A stretch of 64,000 nt of DNA from the NCBI GenBank assembly GCA_963819755.1, contig CAWFXB010000002.1, positions 372,001 to 436,000 of the forward strand. Direction: 5' to 3'. Shown here piece after piece: positions 1 through 8,011 of this stretch (within the stretch, counting starts at the first letter, position 1; each line of letters opens with the position of its first letter). A program made the position numbers and the translations under genes. The notes under the pieces are model-generated. The model did not search any database. It saw only the letters and a program-made list of their open reading frames with translations, and was not told the DNA's origin. Origin of the DNA: VRUE01 sp963819755. Its GTDB lineage: Bacteria; Actinomycetota; Thermoleophilia; Solirubrobacterales; 70-9.

Positions 1-1
1 G

Positions 2-286
2 GCGAAGCTGATGGACCTGCGGCTGAACGAGACGATGTACTGGCTGACCGTGGTGGCGACGATCTTCCTGCCGCTCACCTTCCTGACCGGCTTCTTCGGC
101 ATGAACTTCGCCTGGCTCATCGGCCGGATCAACACCGAGGCCGCCTTCCTCCTGCTCGGCATCGGCGGCTCGGCCGTGGCCACGGCGCTGACCTGGTTCG
201 CGGTGAGGCGTCGTGGCACCCCGGTGCAGCCCGACCAGGACGCGGTCGAGCGGGTCATCGCCACCCTGCGACGCCCGCTGAGCTGA
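2..286 (+). CDS. corA: CorA-family divalent cation transporter, C-terminal fragment
   Basis: Only about 95 codons lie in the window; the frame is open to base 2 and the true start is upstream. Two hydrophobic helices flank the segment FFGMNF. The GMN triplet is the pore-mouth signature of CorA Mg2+/Co2+ channels of the inner membrane. The C-terminal tail is short and charged, as expected on the cytoplasmic side. It is followed by about 125 bp before glnN. The family call rests on GMN plus the two-helix layout; the substrate cannot be told from the fragment. Confidence 0.85.
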   Translation, partial: AKLMDLRLNETMYWLTVVATIFLPLTFLTGFFGMNFAWLIGRINTEAAFLLLGIGGSAVATALTWFAVRRRGTPVQPDQDAVERVIATLRRPLS

Positions 287-329
287 GTCCCCCTCGGCTC
301 GACCGATGGACAAGGCTGCGTGGCGATCG

Positions 330-345
330 TTGTACCGCGGTACAA
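330..345. promoter_or_regulatory. 16-bp perfect palindrome upstream of glnN
   Basis: The sequence TTGTACCGCGGTACAA is a perfect 16-bp inverted repeat 69 bp upstream of the glnN start codon. Its position suggests an operator for a dimeric regulator of nitrogen metabolism. It does not obviously match the GlnR or AmtR consensus. Regulator identity is unknown. Confidence 0.4.
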
Positions 346-413
346 AGGCATTTTCGAGCGCCTCCCATTAGGCTCTTTTGGCTCTTTCAACCAAGTGAGG
401 GACTGACAAAGCG

Positions 414-2624
414 ATGACTCGTATCCGCCAGCAGAACGTGACCGCAGCGCAGTGGAGCTCCAACGGAGAGGCACTCGGCGCGCTCGACTTGACCCTGCCC
501 GAGAACGACCCCTTTGGCGCCAACGTATTCTCGGTCGCCGTACAGCGCGAAAGGCTGCCCGGCGACGTATTCGAGAAGCTGCAGGCGTCCCTGGCCGACG
601 GCGTGGCGCTCGACCCGAGCCTCGCCGACGCCGTCGCCGAGGCGATGAAGGAGTGGGCGCTGGAGAACGGCGCCACCCACTTCACCCACATGTTCCAGCC
701 GCTGACCGGCTCGACCGCCGAGAAGCACGACTCCTTCTTCGACCCGGGCGAGGAGGGCACGGTCCTCGCCGGCTTCTCCGGCAAGGAGCTGATCCAGGGC
801 GAGCCCGACGCCTCCTCCTTCCCGACCGGCGGCGTCCGCGCCACCTTCGAGGCGCGCGGCTACACCGCCTGGGACCCGACCTCCCCCGCCTTCATCCTCG
901 AGAACCCCAACGGCGCCCTGCTCTGCATCCCGACCGCCTTCGCCTCCTGGACCGGCGAGGCGCTCGACGGCAAGATCCCTTTGCTGCGCTCGATGGATGC
1001 CCTCTCCCGCTCCGCGATCAAGGCGCTGAGGCTGCTCGGCGACGAGGACAGCCAGCGCGTCTTCACCACCGTCGGCGCCGAGCAGGAGTACTTCCTGATC
1101 GACGAGCAGTACTACTTCGAGCGTCCCGACCTGATCTCCACCGGCCGCACGCTGTTCGGCGCCAAGCCGCCCAAGGGGCACGAGCTGGACGATCACTACT
1201 TCGGCTCGATCCCCGAGCGGGTGCTCGCCTGCATGCTGGAGGCGGAGTTGGAGATGCGCAAGCTCGGCATCCCGGTCAAGACCCGCCACAACGAGGTCGC
1301 GCCGGCGCAATACGAGATCGCGCCGACGTTCGAGAACTCCAACGTCGGCTCCGACCACCAGCAGCTGATGATGCAGGTGCTGGAAAGCGTCGCGCGGCGC
1401 TACGGGCTGGTCTGCCTGCTGCACGAGAAGCCCTTCGCCGGCGTCAACGGCTCCGGCAAGCACAACAACTGGTCGATGGGGACCGACACCGGCACCAACC
1501 TGCTCGACCCGGGCGACACGCCGGCCGACAACATCCACTTCCTCTTCTTCTGCGCCGCGGTGATCCAGGCCGTGAACAAGCACCAGGGGCTGCTGCGCGC
1601 CTCGGTCGCCAACATCGGCCAGGACCACCGGCTCGGTGCCAACGAGGCGCCGCCGGCGATCATCTCGATCTTCCTCGGCGGCGAGCTGGAAAAGGTCTTC
1701 GAGGCGATCGCGACCGGGGAAGGCGATCCCAACACGCCGGCCTCGTTCCTCGAGCTGGGAGCGACGGTGCTGCCGAAACTGCCGATGCACGGCGGCGACC
1801 GCAACCGCACCTCGCCCTTCGCCTTCACCGGCAACAAATTCGAGTTCCGGGCGCTGGGGTCGAGCATGTCGCTGGCCTTCCCCAACACGGTGCTCAACAC
1901 GATCGCCGCCGAGGCGATCGACGAGCTGGCCGCAAAGCTGGAGGAGAAGATCTCCGGCGGCACGGCGATGCCGGAGGCCGTGATCGCGATCGTCAAGGAT
2001 GCATACAGCGCCAACAAAGGGGTCTGCTTCGGCGGCGACAACTACGCCGAGGAGTGGCACGCGGAGGCCGAGCAACGCGGCTTGAAGAACCTGCGCACCA
2101 CCCCGGACGCGCTGCCGGAGGTGCTCGCCGACCAGACGGTCGCCGCCTTCGAGAACTACGACGTGCTCTCCAAGCGCGAGCTCGAGTCCCGCTACGAGGT
2201 CTGGCTCGAGCAGTACGCGCTCCGCGCCAACATCGAGGCCGAGACCACGCACTCGATCGCCAAGACGATGATCCTGCCGGCGGCGCTGCGCTACTTGGCC
2301 CTGATCAACGAGTCCGGTGTGGCCGAGGGCGTGGCAGGCGAGGTCAAGGGGCAGCTCGAGGAGCTCGGCGCGTCGCTGGCCGAGCTCGAGGCGGCCAACG
2401 CCTATCCAGACGAGCTCAAGGGCCTCGACCTGGCGATCCATGCCCGCGACGAGCAGATCGCCGCGATGGCGCGGGTACGCGAGGCTGCCGACAAGCTGGA
2501 GAAGATCGTCGCCGACGACCTCTGGCCGCTGCCCAAGTACGAGGAGATGCTCTTCATCAGTAGGGCCGGCGGGGCCTACTCGTCGTCTTCGTCGTTGTCG
2601 CGCACGGCGCGAATGATCAGGTAG
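414..2624 (+). CDS. glnN: Glutamine synthetase type III (GlnN)
   Basis: This 736-aa cytosolic enzyme condenses glutamate and ammonia to glutamine using ATP. Its length matches GSIII (about 700-730 aa), not GSI (about 470). Visible motifs are HFTHMFQPLTG near residue 80, GAEQEYFLID near 220, EVAPAQYEIAP near 292, NGSGKHNNW near 344 and DRNRTSPFAFTGNKFEFR near 462-478. These carry metal, glutamate and ATP ligands. The gene is monocistronic with a palindrome upstream. The conserved end PKYEEMLFI is followed by a 20-residue Ser-rich tail encoded opposite a small minus-strand gene, so the 3' end is probably younger than the enzyme. GSIII is less usual in Actinobacteria than GSI/GSII. Confidence 0.95.
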   Translation: MTRIRQQNVTAAQWSSNGEALGALDLTLPENDPFGANVFSVAVQRERLPGDVFEKLQASLADGVALDPSLADAVAEAMKEWALENGATHFTHMFQPLTGSTAEKHDSFFDPGEEGTVLAGFSGKELIQGEPDASSFPTGGVRATFEARGYTAWDPTSPAFILENPNGALLCIPTAFASWTGEALDGKIPLLRSMDALSRSAIKALRLLGDEDSQRVFTTVGAEQEYFLIDEQYYFERPDLISTGRTLFGAKPPKGHELDDHYFGSIPERVLACMLEAELEMRKLGIPVKTRHNEVAPAQYEIAPTFENSNVGSDHQQLMMQVLESVARRYGLVCLLHEKPFAGVNGSGKHNNWSMGTDTGTNLLDPGDTPADNIHFLFFCAAVIQAVNKHQGLLRASVANIGQDHRLGANEAPPAIISIFLGGELEKVFEAIATGEGDPNTPASFLELGATVLPKLPMHGGDRNRTSPFAFTGNKFEFRALGSSMSLAFPNTVLNTIAAEAIDELAAKLEEKISGGTAMPEAVIAIVKDAYSANKGVCFGGDNYAEEWHAEAEQRGLKNLRTTPDALPEVLADQTVAAFENYDVLSKRELESRYEVWLEQYALRANIEAETTHSIAKTMILPAALRYLALINESGVAEGVAGEVKGQLEELGASLAELEAANAYPDELKGLDLAIHARDEQIAAMARVREAADKLEKIVADDLWPLPKYEEMLFISRAGGAYSSSSSLSRTARMIR

Positions 2625-2701
2625 CCGATCGCGACGAGACCGAGGATCGGGATCAGGCCACCGAAGACGGCGGGCCAGGCCTCACTCGCGAGCAGGATCA
2701 T
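2576..2701 (-). CDS. 41-aa single-pass membrane peptide
   Basis: This short frame starts with ATG at 2701, overlapping the stop of the metallophosphoesterase by ATGA (2698-2701), so translation is probably coupled. The product has a short N-terminus, one hydrophobic segment (FGGLIPILGLVAIGYLIIR, about residues 12-31) and an acidic end DNDEDDE. It overlaps the last 49 bp of glnN convergently. It is last in a P450-phosphoesterase-peptide run. Function is not recognised. The clean start overlap, one well-formed membrane helix and charged tail favour a real gene. Confidence 0.6.
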   Translation of the reverse strand: MILLASEAWPAVFGGLIPILGLVAIGYLIIRAVRDNDEDDE

Positions 2702-3849
2702 GCGCCCGGCAGGCCCCGCCCGCCGTGCAACGGGTTGAGGTCGGCGAGGAGCTCGAGCAGGCGAGGCTCGGACTCCTCGTCGTCGATCACGACCGCCGTG
2801 CCCGGCCAGGCGTAGCGGAGGTAGCGGTCATAGGCCTGGCGCGAGCCGAGATTTGGCTCGTAGATCCAGGAGCCGGTGTTCCAGTAGCGGGTGCGCGAGT
2901 CGCCGCTGGACTGGACGCAGGCAAGCGGCTGGTGGGTGTGGGCGAAGACGATCTTCTCGCTCTCCTTGCCCCAGCCGAGGTTCTCGACCACCCGTGCAAA
3001 GGCCTCGAGCGCATGCTCTGAGGGGTCGCTGGGCGAAACGACGCTGGCGGCCGGATAGGCGGGGCGCACCTGAGCCTCCTCGGGGGCAGGCCGCTCGCCG
3101 CGGAGGCGTCGCAGACCACGCCGCGGCAATCTCAGGGCATGCTCGATCCGCCCCGCCCGCTCGGCGGCACGAAAGACGTTCTGCTGGGCATGGGTGCCAT
3201 GCGGCATCTGGGCGGCGATGTAGAGCCACTCGGTGAGCAGGGTGATCACCGACTCATAGTCCTCGATCGTCTGCGGCTGCTCCGCGCCGCCGGTGGCAAT
3301 CCCCCACAGCGTCCGGGTCAGCAGGCGGTCGCCACGCGAGCCGGTGAGGCGTGCGTGCGGATCGAGGTAGTGGCCGTGAGTGCAGAGGACGCCGGCGAAG
3401 CTGTAGGTCGGGTAGGCGATCTCGACCTCGACCCCCGGCAGGCGGCGGGCGAGGAAGGAGCGGAAGAAGCCGGGGCCAGGCCGGGCCTCCTCGTCGCCGG
3501 CGAGGCGATGTGCCTCAGCAAGATCGGGCGGCGAGAAGCCGGCGGCAAGCTGCGCCTCGAGGCGGTTCTCGGCGTCGCGATGGACGAGGTGATGGTCGTG
3601 GTTGCCAGCCAGGAAGACGAGTCGCTTGCCGGGCAGCTTCTCGGCGATCAGCCGCAGCAGCCCGTCGGAGGCGTCGACCGCGTCCCCGACCGAGCCGAAG
3701 AGGAAGTCGAAGAGGTCGCCGAGGAAGATCAGCTCGTCGATCCCGTCCAGCTGCGGCGCCAGCCTTTCGAGAAAGAGCTCCTCGCGCAGCAGGTCGCGCC
3801 CGGTCCAGGCGCCGAAGTGGGTGTCTGAGATAACCAGAGCCGCGCTCAA
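2698..3849 (-). CDS. Calcineurin-like metallophosphoesterase
   Basis: This 383-aa predicted metal-dependent phosphoesterase shows the family motifs in order: SDTHF (residues 8-12), GDLFD (about 43-48), GNHDHH (about 82-87), THGHYLD (about 157) and FAHTHQ (about 303). These are the dinuclear metal ligands. GDLFD and GNHDHH resemble UDP-2,3-diacylglucosamine pyrophosphatase-like enzymes, but the protein is longer than LpxH and no LpxA pathway is visible, so the substrate is open. Its start overlaps the P450 stop by 4 nt and its stop overlaps the start of the 41-aa membrane peptide. No signal peptide is seen. Confidence 0.88.
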   Translation of the reverse strand: MSAALVISDTHFGAWTGRDLLREELFLERLAPQLDGIDELIFLGDLFDFLFGSVGDAVDASDGLLRLIAEKLPGKRLVFLAGNHDHHLVHRDAENRLEAQLAAGFSPPDLAEAHRLAGDEEARPGPGFFRSFLARRLPGVEVEIAYPTYSFAGVLCTHGHYLDPHARLTGSRGDRLLTRTLWGIATGGAEQPQTIEDYESVITLLTEWLYIAAQMPHGTHAQQNVFRAAERAGRIEHALRLPRRGLRRLRGERPAPEEAQVRPAYPAASVVSPSDPSEHALEAFARVVENLGWGKESEKIVFAHTHQPLACVQSSGDSRTRYWNTGSWIYEPNLGSRQAYDRYLRYAWPGTAVVIDDEESEPRLLELLADLNPLHGGRGLPGA

Positions 3850-5279
3850 GCGCGGGAGAGTACCCGCATCTCGAGGCCGCCCTTGGGCGAGAGGGTCGGC
3901 ATCTGCCGCACGGTCATCGTGCGGCCCGGCAGGGCGTCGAGGCGCAACCGCTGCAGCAGCATCGTCGCCACCAGCTTCACCTCGGTCTGACCGAAGCGCT
4001 TGCCGATGCAGATCCGCTGGCCACCGCCAAAGGGGACGTAGGCGCCGCGCGGCAACGCCGCCTTGCGCTCGCGGGTGAAGCGCTCGGGGATGAAGGCCTC
4101 CGGCTCGGGGAAGAACTCGGGGATGCGGTGGCTGGCCCAGGAGCAGTAGTTGACGTAGGCCTCGCGGGGAACCGTGTAGCCGCCGAACTCGAACTCGCGG
4201 ACGGCGCGGCGGGGGCCGATCCAGGCCGGCGGGTAGAGGCGCAGCACCTCGTCGAGGACCATGTCGAGGTAGGGCATCTCGCGCTCGAGCCGGTCGACCG
4301 TCGGCGCCGCCTCGCCCAGCACCCGGTCCTGCTCCTCGCAGAGCCGAACGACGACGTCGGGGTGGCGGGCCAGCTCGTGCATCATGAAAGTCAGGGTCGA
4401 GGTCGAGGTGTCGTGGCCGGCGAACATCAGGGTCATCACCTGGTCGCGGACCTCGCGGTCGGTGAACGCCTCCCCCGCCTCGCCGCGGGCCGCCAACAGG
4501 AGGCTGAGAATGTCGCGACTGCCCGGGTCCGGCGCCGCCCTGCGGCGAGCGATCTCGGCGAAGACGATCTCGTCGAGGACCTGGCGCGAGGAGACCAGCT
4601 TGCGCCAGGGCGAACCCGGGCCGCGCAGCAGGCGCAGCGGGTAGTCGATGCCGTAGAAGCCGAGCGCGCGCTCGAAGTGCTCGGCCGCGACGGCACCTTT
4701 GCCGGCCCCGTCGGGATCGAGCCCGAGCAGCGCGCGCATCGCGATCCGCATCGCCAGGTTGCGCATCCAGTCGTAGAGATCGACGACCTCGCCGGGACGC
4801 AGGGTGGCTATCGCCGCCTCGCCCTCCGCCGCCATCGAGTCGATCATCGAGGTCACCTGTTCGCGGTGGAAGGCGGGCATCATGATCGCCCGCGCCCGGT
4901 CGTGGTAATCGTCGTCGATCGTCAGCAGCCCGTCGCCGAGCAACGGGATCAGGTCACCGAAGCTCGACTCGCGCCAGTGGAAGTTCTCCGGGTGGGCGAC
5001 GGTGACGAAGTGATTGGCCTCCGGCCCCAGCATGAAGACGACCCGGGTATGGAGCAGGCGCATGCTGAAGATCGGGCCGTGCTCTTCATAGCTGGATAGC
5101 AGCAGCGGCAGCGGGTCGTGGGCGATCTGATGGGTGCGCGCAAGGCTGAAGTCGCTCGGACCGGGCGGGTATTTGCCCCTCCCCCGCCACTCGGCACGGA
5201 TGTCGCCGGCGACCCGGCGTACCGGGTTGTCGGACATCTGCGGCGGTTTGGCGGCGGGAACTGCGGTCTCGACCGGCAT
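3846..5279 (-). CDS. Cytochrome P450
   Basis: This 477-aa haem monooxygenase has the oxygen-activating I-helix motif AGHDTST near residue 283, the K-helix ExxR (EVLRLYPP) near 343 and the haem-thiolate loop FGGGQRICIGKRFG near 416-429 with the Cys ligand. Its architecture resembles class I bacterial CYPs of the lipid/terpene-oxidising type; the substrate is unknown and no ferredoxin gene is adjacent. A TTG at 5291 is possible, but the ATG at 5279 has a G-rich stretch at ribosome-binding distance and is chosen. An 18/20 palindrome lies just upstream. It is the first gene of a three-gene minus-strand operon. Confidence 0.92.
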   Translation of the reverse strand: MPVETAVPAAKPPQMSDNPVRRVAGDIRAEWRGRGKYPPGPSDFSLARTHQIAHDPLPLLLSSYEEHGPIFSMRLLHTRVVFMLGPEANHFVTVAHPENFHWRESSFGDLIPLLGDGLLTIDDDYHDRARAIMMPAFHREQVTSMIDSMAAEGEAAIATLRPGEVVDLYDWMRNLAMRIAMRALLGLDPDGAGKGAVAAEHFERALGFYGIDYPLRLLRGPGSPWRKLVSSRQVLDEIVFAEIARRRAAPDPGSRDILSLLLAARGEAGEAFTDREVRDQVMTLMFAGHDTSTSTLTFMMHELARHPDVVVRLCEEQDRVLGEAAPTVDRLEREMPYLDMVLDEVLRLYPPAWIGPRRAVREFEFGGYTVPREAYVNYCSWASHRIPEFFPEPEAFIPERFTRERKAALPRGAYVPFGGGQRICIGKRFGQTEVKLVATMLLQRLRLDALPGRTMTVRQMPTLSPKGGLEMRVLSRA

Positions 5280-5292
5280 CGCCCCGAACAAT

Positions 5293-5312
5293 AACTGGCT
5301 AGCTGGCCAGTT
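5293..5312. promoter_or_regulatory. 20-bp near-perfect palindrome before the P450 gene
   Basis: An inverted repeat with 18 of 20 matches (arms begin AACTGGC, end GGCCAGTT) sits 14 bp upstream of the chosen P450 ATG. It is a plausible operator for a dimeric repressor of the P450 operon. No regulator gene is adjacent. Confidence 0.4.
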
Positions 5313-5323
5313 CGCGACGACGT

Positions 5324-5362
5324 GTGATGCATCGAGTCCCTATTTGGGGCTCGATGCATCAC
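5324..5362 (-). terminator. Perfect 13-bp hairpin between rlmN and the P450 gene
   Basis: The arms 5324-5336 and 5350-5362 are exact reverse complements around a 13-nt loop that can itself form CCC/GGG pairs. It lies 14 bp past the rlmN stop, where a terminator would be, but lacks a T-run. Each arm contains the 8-bp palindrome GATGCATC, so a pair of operator half-sites for the P450 gene is an alternative. Confidence 0.5.
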
Positions 5363-5375
5363 GGATGGGCGCTGG

Positions 5376-6356
5376 TCAAGCTGAGCTGGCGGCGAGCTGG
5401 CCACAGGCGGCGTCGATGTCGCGGCCGCGGGTGAGCCGCACGGTGGCGCCGAGGCCGTGCTCGGCGAGGATCGCGCGGAAGGCCTCGATCCGCTCTGGCG
5501 AGGAGCCGTCGTAGGCCCCGGTCGGGTTGTAGGGGATCAGGTTGACCTTGTAGACGCGACGGTCGAGCAGGGCGGCGAGCTCGCGGGCGTGCTCGGGCAG
5601 GTCGTTGACCCCGTCGAGCATCACGTACTCGACGAAGATCTTGTCACGGCGGCGGGTGCGGTAGCGTTCGCAGGCTGCCAGCACCTCGGCCAGCGGGTAG
5701 CGGTCGTTGACCGGCATCAGCTGCGAGCGCAGGCCGTCATTCGGCGCGTGCAGCGAGAGGGCGAGGCTGATCGGTATCTCGCATTCGGCCAGGCGGTCGA
5801 TCCCCGGCACCCAGCCGACGGTCGAGATCGCCGTGCGGCGGTGGGTGACGCCGAGGTCGGGCAGCCGTTCGCAGGCGCCGAGCACGGCGTCGAGGTTCAT
5901 CGTCGGCTCCCCCATCCCCATGAAGACGACGTGGTCGATCGCTTCGGTGCGGCGGAAGTGGAGTGCCTGGTCGAGGATCTCATCGGCGCTCAGGTTGCGG
6001 CCGAACTTCATCTGGCCGGTGGCGCAGAAGCTGCAGGTCAGCGGGCAGCCCGACTGCGAGGAGACGCAGACCGAGCGGCGCCCGTCGCGGTAGCGCATCA
6101 GCACCGCCTCAACCGCCCGCCCATCCCCGGTGTGGAAGAGCGCCTTGACGGTGCCGTCGTCGGACTTCGCCTCCGCTTGAAGGTCGAGGGTCGAAACCGG
6201 CACCGCGGCCTCCAGCCGCGCCCGCAGGGCCGCGGGCAGGTTGGTCATCTCCGCATATGACCCGGCCCCACGCGCCACCCACTCCCAGACCTGGGAGGCG
6301 CGATAGGAGGGCTCGCCGGCGGTGGCGAGAGTCTGGGTCAGCAGGGCGCGATCCAT
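5376..6356 (-). CDS. rlmN: 23S rRNA (adenine2503-C2)-methyltransferase RlmN
   Basis: This 326-aa radical-SAM enzyme methylates C2 of A2503 in 23S rRNA and usually A37 in some tRNAs. The cluster motif CPLTCSFC lies near residues 104-111 (CxxxCxxC), followed by GMGEPTMN. The C-terminal DIDAACGQL supplies the Cys that resolves the methyl-protein intermediate. Length and start (ATG 6356) fit the family. It stands alone on the minus strand, 32 bp downstream of the DUF4234 gene, and ends before a strong hairpin. Confidence 0.95.
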   Translation of the reverse strand: MDRALLTQTLATAGEPSYRASQVWEWVARGAGSYAEMTNLPAALRARLEAAVPVSTLDLQAEAKSDDGTVKALFHTGDGRAVEAVLMRYRDGRRSVCVSSQSGCPLTCSFCATGQMKFGRNLSADEILDQALHFRRTEAIDHVVFMGMGEPTMNLDAVLGACERLPDLGVTHRRTAISTVGWVPGIDRLAECEIPISLALSLHAPNDGLRSQLMPVNDRYPLAEVLAACERYRTRRRDKIFVEYVMLDGVNDLPEHARELAALLDRRVYKVNLIPYNPTGAYDGSSPERIEAFRAILAEHGLGATVRLTRGRDIDAACGQLAASSA

Positions 6357-6388
6357 ACCCCGGCGAGTGTAGGGCTCGCCGGGTTTTC

Positions 6389-6889
6389 TCAGGCGGAGGG
6401 AGGCGCGGGGGTCTCTGGCGGCGGCGGTTCGGGCGGCAGCGGCTGGGGGTTCAGCTCAGAGTCTGGTGGCGCTTCCTGGCCCGGCAGGGCTTCGGCTTCC
6501 TGCTTCCAGAGATCGTTCAGCGATACCTGGATGTAGGCCCAGAGCGCGGGCGAGAGCAGCAGGTAGAGGATGATCGCGATCCAGCCGTTGAGCGGCTCCT
6601 TACCGCCCAGCTTCGAGGCGCCCATGACACGCTTGGTGCCGCGCCAGTAGGTGATCAGGGCAGGCACGATGATGATGCCGCCGGGGAACAGCGCCAGGAC
6701 CGAGTTGGTCGGGTTCTGGCCGAGGTCATACCCTTTGGCCTTGCCGTAGTCGCGCAGCTCGCGGTTGATCCGGTACCACCAGACGAGGTGGTAGATGCCG
6801 AGGGTGATGATCGGCAGCAGGGCAGCGGCCCAGGGACTGCGGATCTTCACCTCGTCCTCAGTGCCGCGGATCTTCATCTCATAGGCCAT
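6389..6889 (-). CDS. DUF4234 membrane protein
   Basis: This 166-aa protein begins with a short polar stretch, then three or four hydrophobic helices with the motif TLGIYHLVWWYRINRELRDYG (split here as TLGIYHLVWW and YRINREL), characteristic of DUF4234 inner-membrane proteins. The C-terminal 40 residues are Pro/Glu-rich and probably disordered. The family has no assigned biochemical role. The gene is between the YdeI-like gene and rlmN; spacing gives no strong operon signal. Confidence 0.75.
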   Translation of the reverse strand: MAYEMKIRGTEDEVKIRSPWAAALLPIITLGIYHLVWWYRINRELRDYGKAKGYDLGQNPTNSVLALFPGGIIIVPALITYWRGTKRVMGASKLGGKEPLNGWIAIILYLLLSPALWAYIQVSLNDLWKQEAEALPGQEAPPDSELNPQPLPPEPPPPETPAPPSA

Positions 6890-6968
6890 GCAGGGAGCTC
6901 CGTTCTGGTGGAGGAAGAGACAGGGGGTAGGGCGACCCTAACCCACAGTGCGGCCGCTTTCCACCGAC

Positions 6969-7544
6969 TCAGCCGTGGATCTTCTCCCCCCGCTCCAGCA
7001 TCTCGACGAACTTCTTCAGCCGGCGCTCACGCGTCTCCGGCCTTTTCGCCTCCCCCAGCCGGTAGACGATCGCGTAACGGTTGGCGCTGTCCAGGGTCGC
7101 GAAGAACTCGCGTGCCGTAGGGCGGGCGTCGAGCTCTCGCTGCAGGTCGGCGGGAACCTCGGCGGTGCGCTGGCCCTCGTAGGCCTCCTCCCAGCGACCG
7201 TCGGCCTTGGCGGCCTCGACCTCGGCCAGCCCGTCGGCGCGCATCCGCCCCGACTCGATAAACCCTTCTGCCTTCTCGCGGTTGATCCGCGACCAGCGGC
7301 CGCGCGGGCGTCGCGGCGTGAAGCGCTGCAGGAAGCACTCCTCGTCGAAGCCACGCTTCTGGCTGTCGATCCAGCCGAAGCAGAGCGCGACCTCGAGCGC
7401 CTCCGCGTAGCTGACGCTCTTCACCTCAGAGGCCTTCTTGGCGATCTTCAGCCAGACGCCCGCCGAGCTCGCCCCCTCCCGCTCCAACCAAGCCTCCAGC
7501 TCCGCGGGGGTCGCGAACAGCACGATCGGCAGCTCATCGGCCAT
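6969..7544 (-). CDS. YdeI/OmpD-associated family protein
   Basis: This 191-aa soluble protein carries the YdeI-family core: KKASEVKSVSYAEALEVALCFGWIDSQ-type sequence (residues about 36-62, with LCFGWIDSQ) and FTPRRPRGRWSRIN near 72. The C-terminal third holds the DUF1905-like helical part (AREFFATLDSANRYAIVYRL). Members are described as bacteriocin-protection or YdeI proteins, but the mechanism is poorly defined. It starts at ATG 7544 and is divergent from the SnoaL-like gene with 23 bp between them, so a shared promoter region is likely. Confidence 0.78.
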   Translation of the reverse strand: MADELPIVLFATPAELEAWLEREGASSAGVWLKIAKKASEVKSVSYAEALEVALCFGWIDSQKRGFDEECFLQRFTPRRPRGRWSRINREKAEGFIESGRMRADGLAEVEAAKADGRWEEAYEGQRTAEVPADLQRELDARPTAREFFATLDSANRYAIVYRLGEAKRPETRERRLKKFVEMLERGEKIHG

Positions 7545-7567
7545 GGCGTCGGATTGTCCCGGTTAAA

Positions 7568-8011
7568 GTGAGATGCGTGAGCGACGCCGACGGCATCGAC
7601 AACCTCACCGCGACGATCGGGCGCTACAACGACGCCTGGAACGCGCAGGACCTCGACGCGATCGTGGCGATGCACGCGCCCGACATGGTCTTCGCCAACC
7701 ACACCGCCGGCGAGTCGGCGACGGGCGAGGAGGTGCGCGGTCACATCGCCTCGATCTTCGCGGCCTGGCCCGACCTGCGATTCGAGACGCGGCGGCTCTA
7801 CGTGCGCGAGGGGCTGGTCGTGCAGGAGTGGACCGCGAGCGGCACGCACTCGAACCCGATGCGCCGGGGCGACCTCGAAGCGGCGCCGACCGGCCGCACG
7901 ATCAGCTGGGATGGGATCGACTCGATCCCCTTCGAGAACGGCCTGGTCAAGCGCAAGGACGTCTACTCGGACTCGGTCTCGATCCTGCGCCAGGCCGGCC
8001 TGCTGGACTAG
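7568..8011 (+). CDS. SnoaL/NTF2-like protein
   Basis: The 147-aa product has the NTF2-like cone fold signature: a first helix YNDAWNAQDLDAIVAMHAPDMVF and later GRTISWDGIDSIPFENGLV. Such domains bind small hydrophobic ligands and include polyketide cyclases and ketosteroid isomerases; no specific catalytic residues identify a reaction here. The start is GTG at 7568 or GTG at 7577; there is no ATG in frame. It ends in a CTAG shared with the convergent LLM gene. Function is unassigned. Confidence 0.78.
   Translation: MRCVSDADGIDNLTATIGRYNDAWNAQDLDAIVAMHAPDMVFANHTAGESATGEEVRGHIASIFAAWPDLRFETRRLYVREGLVVQEWTASGTHSNPMRRGDLEAAPTGRTISWDGIDSIPFENGLVKRKDVYSDSVSILRQAGLLD

Noticed and set aside
387..2563. 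Long open frames antisense to and in a shifted frame of glnN
   Set aside because: They arise from high-GC codon bias opposite a clear glutamine synthetase; their products are Arg/Ala/Gly-rich with no motif.
3139..7120. Several plus-strand open frames over the P450, phosphoesterase and rlmN genes
   Set aside because: All are shadows of well-supported minus-strand genes and have low-complexity Arg/Gly/Pro composition.
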